This document shows, one piece after another, positions 25,700 through 34,905 of a stretch of 62,684 nucleotides of DNA. How positions within the stretch are numbered: the first letter of the stretch is position 1; the number at the start of each line of letters is the position of its first letter. Source of the stretch: Chryseobacterium gleum (GTDB lineage: Bacteria; Bacteroidota; Bacteroidia; Flavobacteriales_D; Crocinitomicaceae); assembly GCA_945897565.1 (NCBI GenBank), contig CAMDFN010000012.1, forward strand, positions 1 to 62,684, read 5' to 3'. The notes beneath the pieces were generated by a model, which did no database searches, was not told the origin of the DNA, and saw only the letters and a program-made list of their open reading frames with translations. Position numbers and translations under genes: made by a program.

Positions 25700-26980
25700 C
25701 TATTCGATTATCAAGATATAATTGTTCTTTTTGCCTTTTCCTAACAAGGCGTATCGACCATTGATGAGGTGTTCGGGTAGTAAGATAAAGTCTTCACCGA
25801 CTTTTTCTTTATTGACCGAAATGGCATTGGCTTTCAGCTCGCGGCGGGCTTCTCCATTTGAACTCAAGAAACCTGTTTTGGCTGCAAGTGCATCGATGAT
25901 ACTCATGCCTTCTGCGAAGTCTGCAGTAGCAACTACAGCTTGTGGTACGCCTTCAAATACAGCAAAGAAATCTTTTTCTGAAAGTGAGCGAAGGTCTTCG
26001 GCAGTAGACTTCCCGAAAAGAATGTTACTTGCGGCAATCGCTGTTTGGAGCGCTGCTGCACCGTGCACGCGCGTGGTGATGTCTTCGGCGATGGCTTTTT
26101 GCAAGACGCGCAAATGTGGCGCTTCGGCATGGGCTGCTTCTAACACTTCGATTTCTTCTTTGGTGCGCAAGGTAAAAATGCGGATATAATTGGCTGCATC
26201 TGAATCTGAGGCATTGAGCCAGAATTGATAAAATGCATAAGGGCTTGTCTTGTCAGGATCTAACCAAACCGAACCGCTTTCTGTTTTGCCAAATTTAGTG
26301 CCATCGGCTTTCTTGATCAGTGGCGTAGTAACTGCATAGGCCTCGCCCCCCGCTTTGCGGCGAATGAGTTCTGTACCGGTAACGATATTGCCCCATTGGT
26401 CTGAGCCGCCCAACTGTAGGATACAGTTGTGGTGTTTATTGAGGTGGTAAAAATCATAACCCTGCACCAACTGATAAGAAAACTCCGTAAAAGACATGCC
26501 TGTTTCGAGTCTTTTTTTGACGGAGTCTTTGGCCATCATGTAGTTGACAGAGATATGCTTGCCGACATCGCGGATGAAATCGAGAAAAGAAATGTTTTTG
26601 AACCAGTCGTAGTTGTTGACCATTTCGGCTGCGGTTTCACCGCAATTAAAGTCGAGAAAAGCTTCAAGTTGTTTGCGCACACAGGCCACGTTGTGGTCTA
26701 GGGTTGCAACATCGAGTAAATTGCGTTCTTGGCTTTTGCCAGAGGGGTCGCCGACCATGCCAGTTGCACCACCAACGAGCGCATAAGGCTTGTGGCCAGC
26801 GCGTTGGAAATGAACGAGCGTCATGATTTGAACCAGATGCCCTACGTGGAGAGAATCTGCTGTTGGGTCAAAGCCGATGTAGCCAGCGGATACTTTTTTG
26901 AGGAGTGCTTCTTCGGTTCCGGGCATGATGTCGTGGATCATGCCGCGCCATTGGAGTTCTGCGATAAAGTTGCTGGGCAT
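25700..26980 (-). CDS. tyrS: Tyrosyl-tRNA synthetase
   Basis: The class I synthetase has its HIGH motif as HVGH within DPTADSLHVGHLVQ, the tyrosine-pocket segments VQGYDFYHLNK and LQLGGSDQWGNI, and its KMSKS motif as KFGKT. An S4 RNA-binding domain closes the protein (GEARRELKANAISVNKEKV). At 426 residues it is full length. It charges tRNA-Tyr. It starts one base after the stop of the gldA-like gene. Confidence 0.95.
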   Translation of the reverse strand: MPSNFIAELQWRGMIHDIMPGTEEALLKKVSAGYIGFDPTADSLHVGHLVQIMTLVHFQRAGHKPYALVGGATGMVGDPSGKSQERNLLDVATLDHNVACVRKQLEAFLDFNCGETAAEMVNNYDWFKNISFLDFIRDVGKHISVNYMMAKDSVKKRLETGMSFTEFSYQLVQGYDFYHLNKHHNCILQLGGSDQWGNIVTGTELIRRKAGGEAYAVTTPLIKKADGTKFGKTESGSVWLDPDKTSPYAFYQFWLNASDSDAANYIRIFTLRTKEEIEVLEAAHAEAPHLRVLQKAIAEDITTRVHGAAALQTAIAASNILFGKSTAEDLRSLSEKDFFAVFEGVPQAVVATADFAEGMSIIDALAAKTGFLSSNGEARRELKANAISVNKEKVGEDFILLPEHLINGRYALLGKGKKNNYILIIE

Positions 26981-26981
26981 T

Positions 26982-27881
26982 TTATTTCGTTAATTCTTTG
27001 AATACTTCTTCTAGTGTTTTTTGCTCGATGTTGAGTGTTAAAATCAACCAATCTTGCGCTTGCGCGTACTGAGCTACTTCTTTTCGGAGGTCGGTATTGC
27101 TGAGTGATTCGATCAACCAACCATTATTGAGCGCCTCGACTTTACTGATATGAGGCATCTTTTTGAGTTGAGCTGCACTTACTTTGTTGTCGAATTCGAC
27201 GTAAACCGTTTGGTGCTCGAGCTCTTGCTGCAGTATTTTGGCGGTGTCGTCTGCTACAATCTGACCTTTTGAAATGATGATCACGCGGTCACAGATAGCC
27301 TCTACTTCTTGCATAATGTGCGTAGAAAGTATGACCGTTTTTTCTTTGCCGATGCTGCGGATAAGTTCGCGGATTTCGACCAACTGATTAGGGTCAAGAC
27401 CCGTGGTAGGTTCGTCTAAAATTAGCACCTCTGGATCGTGAATGATGGCCTGAGCCAAACCAACACGTTGGCGATATCCTTTAGAAAGTGCACCGATTTT
27501 TTTGTGTTGCTCTACATCGAGGCCCACGGCATGGATCATTTCGGACACGCGCGCCTTGAGGTTTTTGATTTTGTAAATACGCCCCACAAATTCAAGGTAT
27601 TCGCGCACATACATATCGGTATAAAGCGGATTGTTTTCTGGCAAATAGCCGATGATTTGGCGGGTGTCGAGTTTATCGATATCTACCTTTTTGCCGCAGA
27701 TAAAAACCTCTCCTTCGCTGGCAGGCATAAAACCTGTCATGATTTTCATGGTGGTGGATTTACCGGCACCGTTTGGGCCCAAAAAAGCGACGATTTCACC
27801 TTTTTTGACTGAAAAACTGATGTCGCGGACAGCGGCCTGTTCTCCGTAATATTTATATAGATTTTTGACTTCTATGGACAT
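26982..27881 (-). CDS. gldA: ABC transporter ATPase, GldA-like
   Basis: The nucleotide-binding domain has Walker A GPNGAGKST (about 35-43), the Q-loop region ENNPLYTDM, the signature LSKGYRQRVGLAQAI, Walker B VLILDEPTTGLD and the switch His in ILSTHIMQEVE. The 80-residue C-terminal extension fits the GldA/CcmA-NatA type. Close similarity in length and N-terminus to flavobacterial GldA makes that name likely, which works with GldF/GldG in gliding motility; those permease genes are not in the window. The general ABC assignment is firm, the symbol less so. Confidence 0.8.
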   Translation of the reverse strand: MSIEVKNLYKYYGEQAAVRDISFSVKKGEIVAFLGPNGAGKSTTMKIMTGFMPASEGEVFICGKKVDIDKLDTRQIIGYLPENNPLYTDMYVREYLEFVGRIYKIKNLKARVSEMIHAVGLDVEQHKKIGALSKGYRQRVGLAQAIIHDPEVLILDEPTTGLDPNQLVEIRELIRSIGKEKTVILSTHIMQEVEAICDRVIIISKGQIVADDTAKILQQELEHQTVYVEFDNKVSAAQLKKMPHISKVEALNNGWLIESLSNTDLRKEVAQYAQAQDWLILTLNIEQKTLEEVFKELTK

Positions 27882-27916
27882 AGTATGCGAAGTTACTCAA
27901 TTTTTCAAAGAAACGT

Positions 27917-29347
27917 TTAATGGACTACCCTGCGGGAGTAAAACGCAAAAAAGAAAGCAAAGATGGTAAGGCCCATCTGGGTTTCGAGGCCATCTTCAAT
28001 AAAGAGCGTCAAAATGAAGGTCAGGCCAATGAGCACCCCTTGTACCTGGCGGTATTGCAATTGCCTTTTGACAAACAGCAGCAACAGCCCTACAAACAAA
28101 ACCAAGCCTAAAAATCCAAAGTTGAGCCATGTAGTGAGGTAATAGTTGTGGGGGCGCAAGCGGCGGTCTGGACGCAATTGCGAACCACGCTGCTCATATC
28201 GGCGCTGCATTTGATCTGTAAGATCGCCAATGCCAACCCCAATAAGCCAGTGATCGGCGATAAGGGAAGTAGCATTGCGCCAGTATTCTATGCGTTCTAA
28301 TAAAGAATGATCGTTGGGGTTATTGCTGTGGTGGAGTTGATAACGCAAGCCAAATAGCCTGGCGCTCAGGCCTCCTTGTGCTTCGCGGACATCCGCAAAT
28401 CCTAATTCTATCCACCGAATTTCTTCTTTACTCAACGCTTCTATCCCTGAAGCTGCTGCACAGCCGTTTTTACTGACTACAAAACGCTCCACAGTAGAGG
28501 CCAACAACTGACCCCTCAAATCTTGACCCTCAAAGGGCAAAGTAGAGCGTTTCTGCCAAGCTTGCGCCATTTGAATAGGATTTGCAGGGCAGGTTTCTCG
28601 TGTTGCTATCGGCTGAGCTAAATAATAAACTAAGGTGCTTATCAAAGCCAGACAGATGGAGCCCAATCCGACAACCCAACCCCATTTTCTTCTTTGCAAA
28701 AGAAAAGAAATAGCATGGCTTAGCAGCACAAGTACAACGGTTAACACGCCTGATAAAGCCTGGCTGTCTAGGGTATAGAACAAAAACCATAAGGCCAAAA
28801 ATAGATACCACTTTTGTTGTTGAATCCGAAACAAAGCAAATGACAACCCGAGGCCGATGAGGATGCCAAAACGAATGTGAGAGCCAAACAAAGACATTTC
28901 TCTGATGTCCACCAAATGGAGTTGTTCGGCAAAAAAGTGATAAGAGATGCTATTGACCAAAGACGTCAATAACAAAGCGCCTAAAAAGAAACTCCAAAGC
29001 CCTTGGATTTTCTGATTGCTTGGCAAAGGCCGAGCAGCGATAATGACAGGAATAAGCAGTAAACTCGTGAATCGGCGCAATTGATCAAAGCCTTCTCTGT
29101 AGTTATCTGACCATAATAAACTCAGCCAAAATAAGAGATAAAAGAGCAAAAGCAAGTGCACCAAACGGTTTTCTTTGAGGCGTCTCAAATAGGTTTTGAA
29201 GTCCGCTTCTAATAAAAGATTGAGGCTGCCCAACAAGAGGCCCATCGACATCAGAAATTTGCTGCATACCATCCCAATCACAAAAAACAGGAGCGTCAGG
29301 TAATGAAGTCTTAGATGGGCTTTGGGGCCGAACCAGCGTTGCAACAT
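27917..29347 (-). CDS. O-antigen ligase-like membrane protein
   Basis: About 10-12 membrane helices span the protein. A large hydrophilic loop around residues 250-390 contains the pattern WLIGVGIGDLTDQM...RPHNYYLTTWLNFG, which matches the Wzy_C/WaaL family (H-N before the last helices). Members join O-antigen or other polymers to lipid A-core or transfer glycans to proteins. The substrate cannot be told. It lies between the S41 protease and gldA on one strand with short gaps. Confidence 0.75.
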   Translation of the reverse strand: MLQRWFGPKAHLRLHYLTLLFFVIGMVCSKFLMSMGLLLGSLNLLLEADFKTYLRRLKENRLVHLLLLFYLLFWLSLLWSDNYREGFDQLRRFTSLLLIPVIIAARPLPSNQKIQGLWSFFLGALLLTSLVNSISYHFFAEQLHLVDIREMSLFGSHIRFGILIGLGLSFALFRIQQQKWYLFLALWFLFYTLDSQALSGVLTVVLVLLSHAISFLLQRRKWGWVVGLGSICLALISTLVYYLAQPIATRETCPANPIQMAQAWQKRSTLPFEGQDLRGQLLASTVERFVVSKNGCAAASGIEALSKEEIRWIELGFADVREAQGGLSARLFGLRYQLHHSNNPNDHSLLERIEYWRNATSLIADHWLIGVGIGDLTDQMQRRYEQRGSQLRPDRRLRPHNYYLTTWLNFGFLGLVLFVGLLLLFVKRQLQYRQVQGVLIGLTFILTLFIEDGLETQMGLTIFAFFFAFYSRRVVH

Positions 29348-29361
29348 GTGTTTACTAACGC

Positions 29362-31005
29362 TTAATTCTTCAAAATAGTATTGTACTGTGCAGGCGCTTG
29401 TAAAATTTCTAAGCCTTTTTGCACAACAGGATCGGCTTGTAATTGCTGCTTGGCGCGTCCTTCTTGGTAATAGTAGCGCGAGATGATTTCATCTTCAAGT
29501 ACTTCGCTGATTTCTTGTTGGAATTTATCGAGGTCGCGCTCTTTTGATGGTGTTACCTTTTCCAACATTTGATTGTACTGGCCGGAGATGTCCGCAAAAT
29601 AACCTTCCTTTTCTGCCGTTTCTTTCATTTTGCGGAGCGCCTCTTCGGAGGCGGTGGTGTAGTCAAAATCAGATTGCGCCATCACATAGGCCTTGAACTC
29701 TTTGTATTCTTCTGCGGACAGTTTAAAGACGCCGGCTGCTGCAATTGTTGGATTGGAAGCGGTGTATTGAGTGGCATAATTAAAAATATGGTTCTTTACC
29801 AAAAGCATGGCTGCTAGCCTACTGAGGTCTGCAAATGATACTTCTACATCGGGCTCAATGCCTCGGCCGTCTATCACGGGTCTGCCGTTTTCTGTATAGA
29901 ATGTTTTGAGCATTGAATCTGCGACTTCTTTGGCTTTCTCACCGTTTTCTTTGTCGTAGTATTCTAAGCGCTGTACGCAGCGGCCCGAAGGCGTGTAGTA
30001 TTTGGCAATAGTGATTTTGATTTTGGAACCGTATTTGAGGTCGTAGGTGCGCTGAACAAGGCCTTTACCAAAGCTGATTTCACCGATGACCACAGCGCGG
30101 TCGAGGTCTTGCAAGCTCCCGGCTAATATTTCGGAGGCCGAGGCTGAGCCGCCGTCGATAAGCACCACAAGGGGCATGTTTGGAGCGAAAGGGTCTTCGA
30201 GTGTTTTATAAGTGCGGTTCTCTTCGGCCATACGACCCTTTGTAGTGACGATTACTTTGTTCTTTTCTACAAAAAAGTTGGCAATTTTAACCGCTTCAAT
30301 GAGCAAACCACCACCATTTCCACGCAGGTCTAAAACCAACTCTTGCATGCCTTGGGCCTGCAACTTTTCTATCGCACTTTTGACATCGGCAGACGCCGTT
30401 TGGGTAAAAGAATTGAGTTTGACGTAACCCACCTTGTTTTGGAGCATCCCGAAATACGGCACGTCTGGTAATTTGATTTCGTCTCGGGTTATTTTCAAAC
30501 TTTTATTGCCTTCTCCCTTTCTTTCCACGACCAACTCAAAAGAAGTTCCTTTGGGGCCCTTTAAGGCGTCAGAAACTTCTTCTGTGGTTTTTTTCTCCAT
30601 GTTTTTGCCGTCGATACTGATGATTTTGTCGCCAGCCTTTAAACCTGCTACTTGCGCCGGCTTCCCCTCGTAGGGTTCTGCGATGTAACTGAAATCGCCC
30701 ATTTTGCGAATCAGGGCACCGATACCACCATATTGCCCGGTGGTCAGGAGGCGGTAATCTTCGATATTTGATTCGTGGTAATAAACTGTGTAGGGGTCGA
30801 GCTCCTTGAGCATAGCGTCTATGCCTGTTTTGGCCAATTGGCCATTCTTGGTTTCATCTACAAAATAGAGATCGAGGTGCTCATAGATTTGGTCCATGAT
30901 TTCCAAGCTCTTGAGCGTTTCAAAAGAATTGGTTTGGGCATGGCCTAGCTGAAAGCTCAGGATAAAGGCGAAAAAGAGATAAGTTAATTGAGTCAGTTTG
31001 GTCAT
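29362..31005 (-). CDS. C-terminal processing peptidase, S41 family with PDZ domain
   Basis: A signal peptide (FFAFILSFQLGHAQ) precedes a PDZ domain (YGGIGALIRKMGDF ... GDKIISIDGKN) and the S41 catalytic core: VLDLRGNGGG, the nucleophile Ser in GGSASASEI and the catalytic Lys in SFGKGLVQ. A helical C-terminal part of 150 residues follows. It cleaves periplasmic proteins at their C-termini. Its start overlaps rnpA by four bases, an arrangement common in Bacteroidota. Confidence 0.92.
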   Translation of the reverse strand: MTKLTQLTYLFFAFILSFQLGHAQTNSFETLKSLEIMDQIYEHLDLYFVDETKNGQLAKTGIDAMLKELDPYTVYYHESNIEDYRLLTTGQYGGIGALIRKMGDFSYIAEPYEGKPAQVAGLKAGDKIISIDGKNMEKKTTEEVSDALKGPKGTSFELVVERKGEGNKSLKITRDEIKLPDVPYFGMLQNKVGYVKLNSFTQTASADVKSAIEKLQAQGMQELVLDLRGNGGGLLIEAVKIANFFVEKNKVIVTTKGRMAEENRTYKTLEDPFAPNMPLVVLIDGGSASASEILAGSLQDLDRAVVIGEISFGKGLVQRTYDLKYGSKIKITIAKYYTPSGRCVQRLEYYDKENGEKAKEVADSMLKTFYTENGRPVIDGRGIEPDVEVSFADLSRLAAMLLVKNHIFNYATQYTASNPTIAAAGVFKLSAEEYKEFKAYVMAQSDFDYTTASEEALRKMKETAEKEGYFADISGQYNQMLEKVTPSKERDLDKFQQEISEVLEDEIISRYYYQEGRAKQQLQADPVVQKGLEILQAPAQYNTILKN

Positions 31006-31418
31006 GGAGTAAGTGCTTTTATAAGTTGGTCGAGTGCTTTACACAACTTTTGTTCCAAAAGTTGATAATTTGGACGTTCATCGGCAACGAAAGTTAACGA
31101 AAAAATCAATTTTTTATTGTTCTGGTCAAGCGCTGCAAGCAAGTCTGTTTTATTTTTGCGCAAAACTTCTCGCATCAAGCGCTTGATATAATTGCGGTCG
31201 TGAGCCCTTTTGAAACGGCGTTTGGGTGCGGCAAACAAAACTTGAAATGCCTCGGTTGGCTCAGATTCAGGTGTGTTGTCTTCTAATAAATACATGACGC
31301 GCAAAGGATAGGCTTTGATGAGCAACCCTGTTTGATACAGCGCTTCTATTTTTTTAAGGCTGCACAATTTAAAAGCCTTAGGCAAACGTTCGTCGGTATG
31401 TGTGTGGAGTTTAGTCAA
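31002..31418 (-). CDS. rnpA: Ribonuclease P protein component
   Basis: The 138-residue basic protein has the RNR signature KRAHDRNYIKRLMREVLRKNK and the preceding strand VLFAAPKRRFK. RnpA binds the catalytic RNA and tRNA 5' leaders. It starts inside the end of an upstream membrane-protein gene (eight bases) and ends inside the protease gene (four bases). rpmH, the usual partner elsewhere, is not adjacent. Confidence 0.92.
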   Translation of the reverse strand: MTKLHTHTDERLPKAFKLCSLKKIEALYQTGLLIKAYPLRVMYLLEDNTPESEPTEAFQVLFAAPKRRFKRAHDRNYIKRLMREVLRKNKTDLLAALDQNNKKLIFSLTFVADERPNYQLLEQKLCKALDQLIKALTP

Positions 31419-32052
31419 GGCGCTGATCGGAAACTTCTTCGTAGTCGGTAAAATCGTCTTGGCCCTGAGTGGGGCCAGCTGACGGCGGTTTGGGGCTGAA
31501 AGCCTTGAGCAAGCGAAAAAACACGTTCAATACAAAGAAGAAACCAAGTACTTGAAAGATAAAACCTAAGAAAAAAGCTTTTTCTAATCCGCGGATATTC
31601 GACTCAAACCAATGTGAAATCATGTTCTGAGACAAGTGCGGGAAGAAGTAAAGACCTGTAAATGTGAGCGCTGCCAAAACCAAAAGGAGGATTTCTAAGT
31701 TTTTGGCATACGGACGCTGTTGTACTGGCATCTGAAAAGCACCTAAAAACTGAAGTTGTTCTTGTTGTTTTTGAAATTTACCAAGTAAATAAAGCATCAG
31801 GATAAGACCGCCGGGCAGTAATTTTTGCCAATTGAGCACATAAGTGGGTTCGTTTGGGGCAAATTCTAGACAATAAACAAAAGTGATGTTCACGAGCAAT
31901 ATGTACTTGATTCCTTTTAGGATGTATTGCTCGGCCAAAAAAGGAGGGCGCATACCCGTGAGCATTTTATGGGCCAATTCTAAAAAGAACCAAATGAAAT
32001 TAAAAATGGCAAAACGTACACCAAGCTTGAAAAGGAGCGTGAGTAAAATCAT
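31411..32052 (-). CDS. Hypothetical membrane protein
   Basis: The 213-residue protein has four to five membrane helices (FAIFNFIWFFLEL, GIKYILLVNITFVY, LLPGGLILMLYLLG, LEILLLVLAALTFTGLYFF, FFLGFIFQVLGFFFVLNVFF) and a polar acidic C-terminal tail. The family is not recognised. It is tied to the GH25 gene upstream by a four-base overlap and to rnpA downstream by eight bases, so it is part of one transcription unit. Confidence 0.75.
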   Translation of the reverse strand: MILLTLLFKLGVRFAIFNFIWFFLELAHKMLTGMRPPFLAEQYILKGIKYILLVNITFVYCLEFAPNEPTYVLNWQKLLPGGLILMLYLLGKFQKQQEQLQFLGAFQMPVQQRPYAKNLEILLLVLAALTFTGLYFFPHLSQNMISHWFESNIRGLEKAFFLGFIFQVLGFFFVLNVFFRLLKAFSPKPPSAGPTQGQDDFTDYEEVSDQRLD

Positions 32053-32912
32053 AAGCCGAAGTTACGAAGTTTCGTCAAGCTGCCTTGAAAGAAATTGCCA
32101 TCGACATAACTATTGATGCCGTGCACAACCATTTTTTCTGAAAATTGATAAAAAGTCCAGGGGAGATGTTGCACTTTATAGTGGGGGCCGTAAGATGCAA
32201 CCCAAAGCGGATAGCCATCAATGCTTCCTTTCAAATAGCGTTCATAAAAAAACCTACCTGTATAAACAATAGGTTTGCAATGATAGTGTTGCCCGACAAT
32301 GCGCAGCCAGTTTTGAACGCCTTGTCGCAAGTTAGCTGCGCCAAATGGAGACATCTTTTCTACATCCAAAACGGGGGGGAAATCGCCTTTTTTGAGTTGA
32401 ACAAGGTTGATAAAATTGTGGGCTTGTTCGCTAGAATTTTGAAATGGGCGGTAGTAATGGTAAGCGCCTCGTTGCAGACCAACTCTTTCGAGGGCTTGCC
32501 AATTGGCAGCAAATTGTGGGTCTTGGCCATCTGTGCCCATACTTGCCCTGGCAATGGCAAAACGCAGTGGGTGTTTGGTTAAAAGCACTTCATCCCAGTT
32601 GATCTGCCCTTGGTATTGCGATACATCTAGGCCAAAACAATAGGTTTGGTCATCGGCCATAGCAGTTTCGGCGAGTGTTTCGGCCGTTGCGTTGCTCAAC
32701 GCAGGACGCAGTAAATCAATGCGGTCGTAAAAGCGGATAAATACAAAGACATAAGCCACAAAACCCAAAGCCAATATCCACGGTAAAAACGGCTGTTTGC
32801 GGCGCCATTTTTTTTTGGTCCAAATCAAGAGCGCAGTGAGCACCAAAAAAACAACCAATACATGTTGTGGGTGATTTAGTAGCCATAAAACGATGGAGCG
32901 CAGCAAAAACAT
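32049..32912 (-). CDS. GH25 family lysozyme, membrane-anchored
   Basis: Two hydrophobic N-terminal segments (IVLWLLNHPQHVLVVFLVL and PWILALGFVAYVFVFI) anchor a GH25 barrel. The barrel has CFGLDVSQYQGQINW with its Asp, FAIARASMG, the catalytic DVE in PPVLDVEKM, and PLWVASYG. It should cleave the beta-1,4 bond of peptidoglycan. I start at MFLLRS, an ATG; a GTG eight codons upstream would overlap the LRR gene by 13 bases. Function in self-wall remodelling or competition cannot be told apart. Confidence 0.85.
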   Translation of the reverse strand: MFLLRSIVLWLLNHPQHVLVVFLVLTALLIWTKKKWRRKQPFLPWILALGFVAYVFVFIRFYDRIDLLRPALSNATAETLAETAMADDQTYCFGLDVSQYQGQINWDEVLLTKHPLRFAIARASMGTDGQDPQFAANWQALERVGLQRGAYHYYRPFQNSSEQAHNFINLVQLKKGDFPPVLDVEKMSPFGAANLRQGVQNWLRIVGQHYHCKPIVYTGRFFYERYLKGSIDGYPLWVASYGPHYKVQHLPWTFYQFSEKMVVHGINSYVDGNFFQGSLTKLRNFGL

Positions 32913-32923
32913 AGGCAAAGATA

Positions 32924-33490
32924 CTAATCCAAACACTTACAAGGTGGGTCTATCAGTACTTTGGTATGAGGTAAGCGATCGAGAAGCTGCTTGGCAAATA
33001 CAGTACCGTACATCACGCCTTCAATATTGAGTACCTTTAGTTTTGGTAGCAGAAACAGGCCGGATCCAAATTGCTCAATGCCGTTTGCATACAGATCTAA
33101 ATATTCGAGTGCTTGGAGGTCTGCAACTTGTTCTGGAAGCAAGACAATCTGATTTCTATCCAAGTGTAATATTTTCAAAAGAGGAAGCTGACAAATTACC
33201 AGTGGAAAATTTTCAAATTTATTTCGACCTAAATTGAGTTTTTCGAGTTGATCAAAAGTTTGAAATACTTGAGGTAAGGCATTGAACTTGTTTTTGGAGA
33301 GATCCAATTCTTTCAAGTTTGTAAACTGAAATATTTCCATGGGAAGGCTATCCCATTTAAGCCCAGAACAATCTAAACCAGTCACGTTTTTAGGGTCCAG
33401 CTTGAGTGCTGCTTCCCATTTAATCCCTTGAGCAAAAATGTTGCTAAAAGCCAATAAACAATATAAAAAAACAACAGCGGGAATAGACAT
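32924..33490 (-). CDS. Secreted leucine-rich-repeat protein
   Basis: The start at MSIPAVVFLYCLL gives a signal peptide ending in FAQG; the frame is open 18 codons further up. Five to six LRR units follow with the bacterial pattern LxxLxLxxNxFxxLP (LKELDLSKNKFNALP, LEKLNLGRNKFENFP, LKILHLDRNQIVLLP, LEYLDLYANGIEQFG). LRR arcs bind proteins or glycans. It is the first gene of the GH25-rnpA-protease series. A TACCTTCG -7-like element sits five bases upstream of the ATG. Confidence 0.85.
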   Translation of the reverse strand: MSIPAVVFLYCLLAFSNIFAQGIKWEAALKLDPKNVTGLDCSGLKWDSLPMEIFQFTNLKELDLSKNKFNALPQVFQTFDQLEKLNLGRNKFENFPLVICQLPLLKILHLDRNQIVLLPEQVADLQALEYLDLYANGIEQFGSGLFLLPKLKVLNIEGVMYGTVFAKQLLDRLPHTKVLIDPPCKCLD

Positions 33491-33576
33491 AAGAACGAAG
33501 GTATTAAAAATAATTTCTTGCCCGCACTTGTAATTATTGTACATTTAACAATATCTAAACCTATTAAAGCCCCTAA

Positions 33577-34905
33577 ATGAGACTACTTTTTACCCTACTT
33601 ATCGCCTTTTCAGCACATTTTGTATCTGCTCAAGCAGGCCCCATAGATTTTGAACCCAATGGCTTTGGCGGCAACTGGGCCTGGACCACTTTTGAAAACG
33701 GCAACAATCCAGCCGTTCAGATGGTGAGCAATCCGGCACCTAGCGGCATCAATTTATCGCCTACCGTTTGCAAATTCACGGCGCTTGTCAACGGCGCTCC
33801 TTGGGCAGGGTTTGAATCTGTTCATGGCCAAGGTATTGGCGTTTTCAATTTAACTGCGGCCAACTGCCAAATTAAAGTCATGGTCTATAAATCGGTGCTT
33901 AGCAATGTTGGGCTCAAATTTGCAACGCCATCAGGTGCCTCTTCAGGAGAGATTTTAGTGTCTAATACGCTTGTCAATCAATGGGAAGAACTCACTTTTG
34001 ATTTTACCAATGTTTTGAGTAATCCAACCTCTACCGGAATTGATCAAATTATCCTTTTCCCGGATTTTGGCCAACGTTCTGACAACAATGTGTGTTATAT
34101 AGACAACATCAAATTCTCGAATCAAGACGGCTCGCAATCTGCAGCACCCATGGTGCCAGCACCTACACCAACGTATCCTGCAGCAGCAGTCATTTCGATG
34201 TTTAGCAACCCTTACGTCAATGTAACTGTAGATACTTGGCAGGCGCCGTGGTCACAAGCGCAAGTGACCGATCTTCAGATCCAAGGAAACGACACCAAAC
34301 GCTACAGTGCTGTAAATTTCGTGGGTATCGAGACACTCGGTGGCAACCAACTCGACCTCACCGACATGACGCATTTCAGACTCGATTACTGGACGGCGAA
34401 CATGAATCCTTTTAAAGTAAAATTGGTAGATTTCGGCGCAAATGGGCAGTATGCTGGTGGCGACGACAGCGAAAGCGAACTGAGCTTTCAGCCCATAACT
34501 CAAACTTGGAACACCCTTGAAATTCCACTCAGCCAGTTCAGTAGCCTCAATAGCCTGAGCCATTTTTCACAACTCATTTTGTCTGGTGAACCAGCCGGAT
34601 CAGGGGTTGTTTTTGTAGATAACGTGCTGTTCTTTAATGAGAACCAGTCTGGTTTGAATCCTGTTCAGGGGAACCTATATTCGATTGTACCCAATCCGAG
34701 TTCAGACCTCATAACAATCAAGGGGCTCAAAAACCAAGCAACCATTGAAATCTATAATAGTGTAGGGCAATTGTGTGTGTCTACAGACACAGTAGCAACA
34801 ACTGCTCAGATCGATCTAAGTTCGTTTCAAGCTGGTATTTACATTTTAAATGTCTCTGACCACCAAACAGGTCAAACGCAAACTTACCGCATCGTCAAAA
34901 AATAA
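33577..34905 (+). CDS. T9SS-secreted protein with two carbohydrate-binding-like domains
   Basis: A signal peptide (LLIAFSAHFVSAQ) leads to two jelly-roll-like domains of about 150 residues: the first spans FEPNGFGGNWAWTTFENG to VCYIDNIKF, the second runs from YVNVTVDTWQAP to VVFVDNVLFF. Both end in (Y/F)(I/V)DN(I/V), the calcium-site-like ending common in CBMs attached to laminarinases. A type A T9SS sorting domain closes the protein (YSIVPNPSSDLITIKG ... FQAGIYILNV). It has no catalytic domain, so it is probably a glycan-binding surface protein. Its end overlaps ribF tail-to-tail by 22 bases. Confidence 0.82.
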   Translation: MRLLFTLLIAFSAHFVSAQAGPIDFEPNGFGGNWAWTTFENGNNPAVQMVSNPAPSGINLSPTVCKFTALVNGAPWAGFESVHGQGIGVFNLTAANCQIKVMVYKSVLSNVGLKFATPSGASSGEILVSNTLVNQWEELTFDFTNVLSNPTSTGIDQIILFPDFGQRSDNNVCYIDNIKFSNQDGSQSAAPMVPAPTPTYPAAAVISMFSNPYVNVTVDTWQAPWSQAQVTDLQIQGNDTKRYSAVNFVGIETLGGNQLDLTDMTHFRLDYWTANMNPFKVKLVDFGANGQYAGGDDSESELSFQPITQTWNTLEIPLSQFSSLNSLSHFSQLILSGEPAGSGVVFVDNVLFFNENQSGLNPVQGNLYSIVPNPSSDLITIKGLKNQATIEIYNSVGQLCVSTDTVATTAQIDLSSFQAGIYILNVSDHQTGQTQTYRIVKK

